In this document: piece after piece, positions 63,363 to 64,000 of the stretch
Numbering within the stretch: position 1 is the first letter of the stretch
How the letters are laid out: every line of letters starts with the position of its first letter
Assembly (NCBI RefSeq): GCF_946478955.1
Contig: NZ_CAMLDL010000012.1
Coordinates: 1-64,000, forward strand
DNA from: an uncultured Sphingomonas sp.
GTDB taxonomy: Bacteria; Pseudomonadota; Alphaproteobacteria; Sphingomonadales; Sphingomonadaceae
DNA length: 64,000 nt
Direction: 5' to 3'
Notes under the pieces: model-generated
What the model was told of the DNA's origin: nothing
The model's database searches: none
The model's input: the letters and a program-made list of their open reading frames with translations, nothing else
Translations under genes and position numbers: made by a program

Positions 63363-64000
63363 TTAACGCGACGCGAACTGGACCGGCGCGTCACCTGCAA
63401 CGTTCCGCACAAAGCAAGCGCGGCCCTTATTCTTGAGCGCCGCACAGAATTTCAGCGCGTCACGATCATTTGCAAAACCCTTCACTGCCAGACGGTAGAA
63501 GGTGCCTTTCGGGCCATTATAGCGAGCCGACACCGGTTGATAATTGCCGACGCGCCCGAAGCGGCTGGTGACCTTCGCCCAGGCCTGATGGATCTGCGCT
63601 TTGCTGGAATAGGCACCAAGCTGGACGACAAAGCGGCTATTGCCGGTCTGACGCGCTACCGCTGCACGGCGAAGACCTGCCACCGTTTCCTTTACCCGCG
63701 CCGCCGACGTTAGACCCGGATGGGCCAAAGTATTTCCGGCGAGGACCGGCGACGCATGCTTGCTCGCATGTGCTGCCGCAACCACCGGCGCGGGCGTCGC
63801 TTCTGGCATCGCAACCGTTACCGACGAGCCAGTATCAGCAAGCACGACCGGCGCTTCGACTCGTTCGGCGGCGGCCATGACCACCGGCGTCGGCTCAGGC
63901 GCATAAGCTGCCTCAGCCGGAGCGGGCACTGACTGCACGTCCGCAACTTGCTGGATAGGTTCGGCAGCCGCCGGCTCCACAACCTGCTGGGCTTCGGCCA
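63363..64000 (-). CDS. SPOR-domain protein (C-terminal part)
   Basis: The frame runs off the window edge, so only the C-terminal 211 or so residues are seen. They comprise a long Ala/Pro/Val-rich linker followed by a SPOR domain (SRFVVQLGAYSSKAQIHQAW ... FYRLAVKGFANDRDALKFC), which binds denuded septal peptidoglycan. Cysteines near the end (FCAALKNKGRACFV) match the alphaproteobacterial SPOR subtype. Probably an envelope or cell-division protein with an N-terminal domain outside the window; a GTG at 63980 is not the real start. Confidence 0.88.
   Translation of the reverse strand, partial: AEAQQVVEPAAAEPIQQVADVQSVPAPAEAAYAPEPTPVVMAAAERVEAPVVLADTGSSVTVAMPEATPAPVVAAAHASKHASPVLAGNTLAHPGLTSAARVKETVAGLRRAAVARQTGNSRFVVQLGAYSSKAQIHQAWAKVTSRFGRVGNYQPVSARYNGPKGTFYRLAVKGFANDRDALKFCAALKNKGRACFVRNVAGDAPVQFASR

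Overview
The window is GC-rich chromosomal DNA from an alphaproteobacterium, most likely of the family Sphingomonadaceae (Sphingomonas/Sphingopyxis/Sphingorhabdus type). I infer this from the housekeeping proteins, the proS-lolC-lolD-dnaE order, the c-type cytochrome (ccm) operon, a large TonB-dependent receptor, a PhoK-like alkaline phosphatase, alphaproteobacterial SOS boxes (GAAC-N7-GAAC) and EcfG-type general-stress promoters (GGAAC-N16-CGTT). No prophage, insertion sequence, integrase or CRISPR array was seen. Nearly all of the sequence is ordinary core genome, so the novelty lies in small genes, regulatory DNA and unusual fusions.

Layout. 0-3.6 kb: start of rpsB; a 290-bp intergenic region with two SOS boxes and a stress promoter in front of a 75-residue membrane protein; pssA-psd (phosphatidylethanolamine synthesis) and icd. 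3.6-8.9 kb: a GNAT-nitrilase fusion, a flavin monooxygenase, a CPA2 antiporter and a GFA-fold protein. 8.9-16.3 kb: alaS, a secreted TPR protein, a two-part repeat protein, a probable stress-induced small RNA and mtgA. 16.3-23.5 kb: a minus-strand operon proS-lolC-lolD-lipoprotein-dnaE. 23.6-31 kb: a structured RNA candidate, tandem GT87 membrane proteins, tRNA-Met, a stress-promoter DUF3775 gene, a 2H phosphoesterase and tandem Kup potassium transporters. 31-38 kb: ald, the ccmCDEFGHI operon and a leucine-type dehydrogenase. 38-40 kb: tRNA-His, a HIT protein, a Crp/Fnr regulator and tRNA-Val.

40-53.4 kb is the proteostasis block tig ... clpP ... clpX ... lon-hup, interrupted by a glycosyltransferase, a TonB receptor, a Nudix-DUF47 reading frame with pit, and a CPBP-like membrane protein. 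53.4-64 kb: tRNA-Leu, two overlapping proline-rich micro-genes, the alkaline phosphatase, gatCAB with inverted REP-like palindromes, a DUF4153 membrane protein, a DUF3089 hydrolase, ruvX, pyrB and the C-terminal part of a SPOR-domain protein.

The strongest leads for something undescribed are: (1) the small membrane protein at 523-750 behind two exact SOS boxes plus a stress sigma-factor promoter, an architecture expected of a damage-induced cell-division inhibitor; (2) a roughly 70-nt RNA at 15158-15226 with a perfect EcfG promoter and a UUCG-capped terminator; (3) a Nudix hydrolase frame that has no ATG/GTG/TTG, probably starts at ATT, and runs without a stop into a DUF47 Pit-accessory protein. 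Two other genes or transcripts in the window also carry EcfG-type promoters, so stress regulation is a recurring theme.
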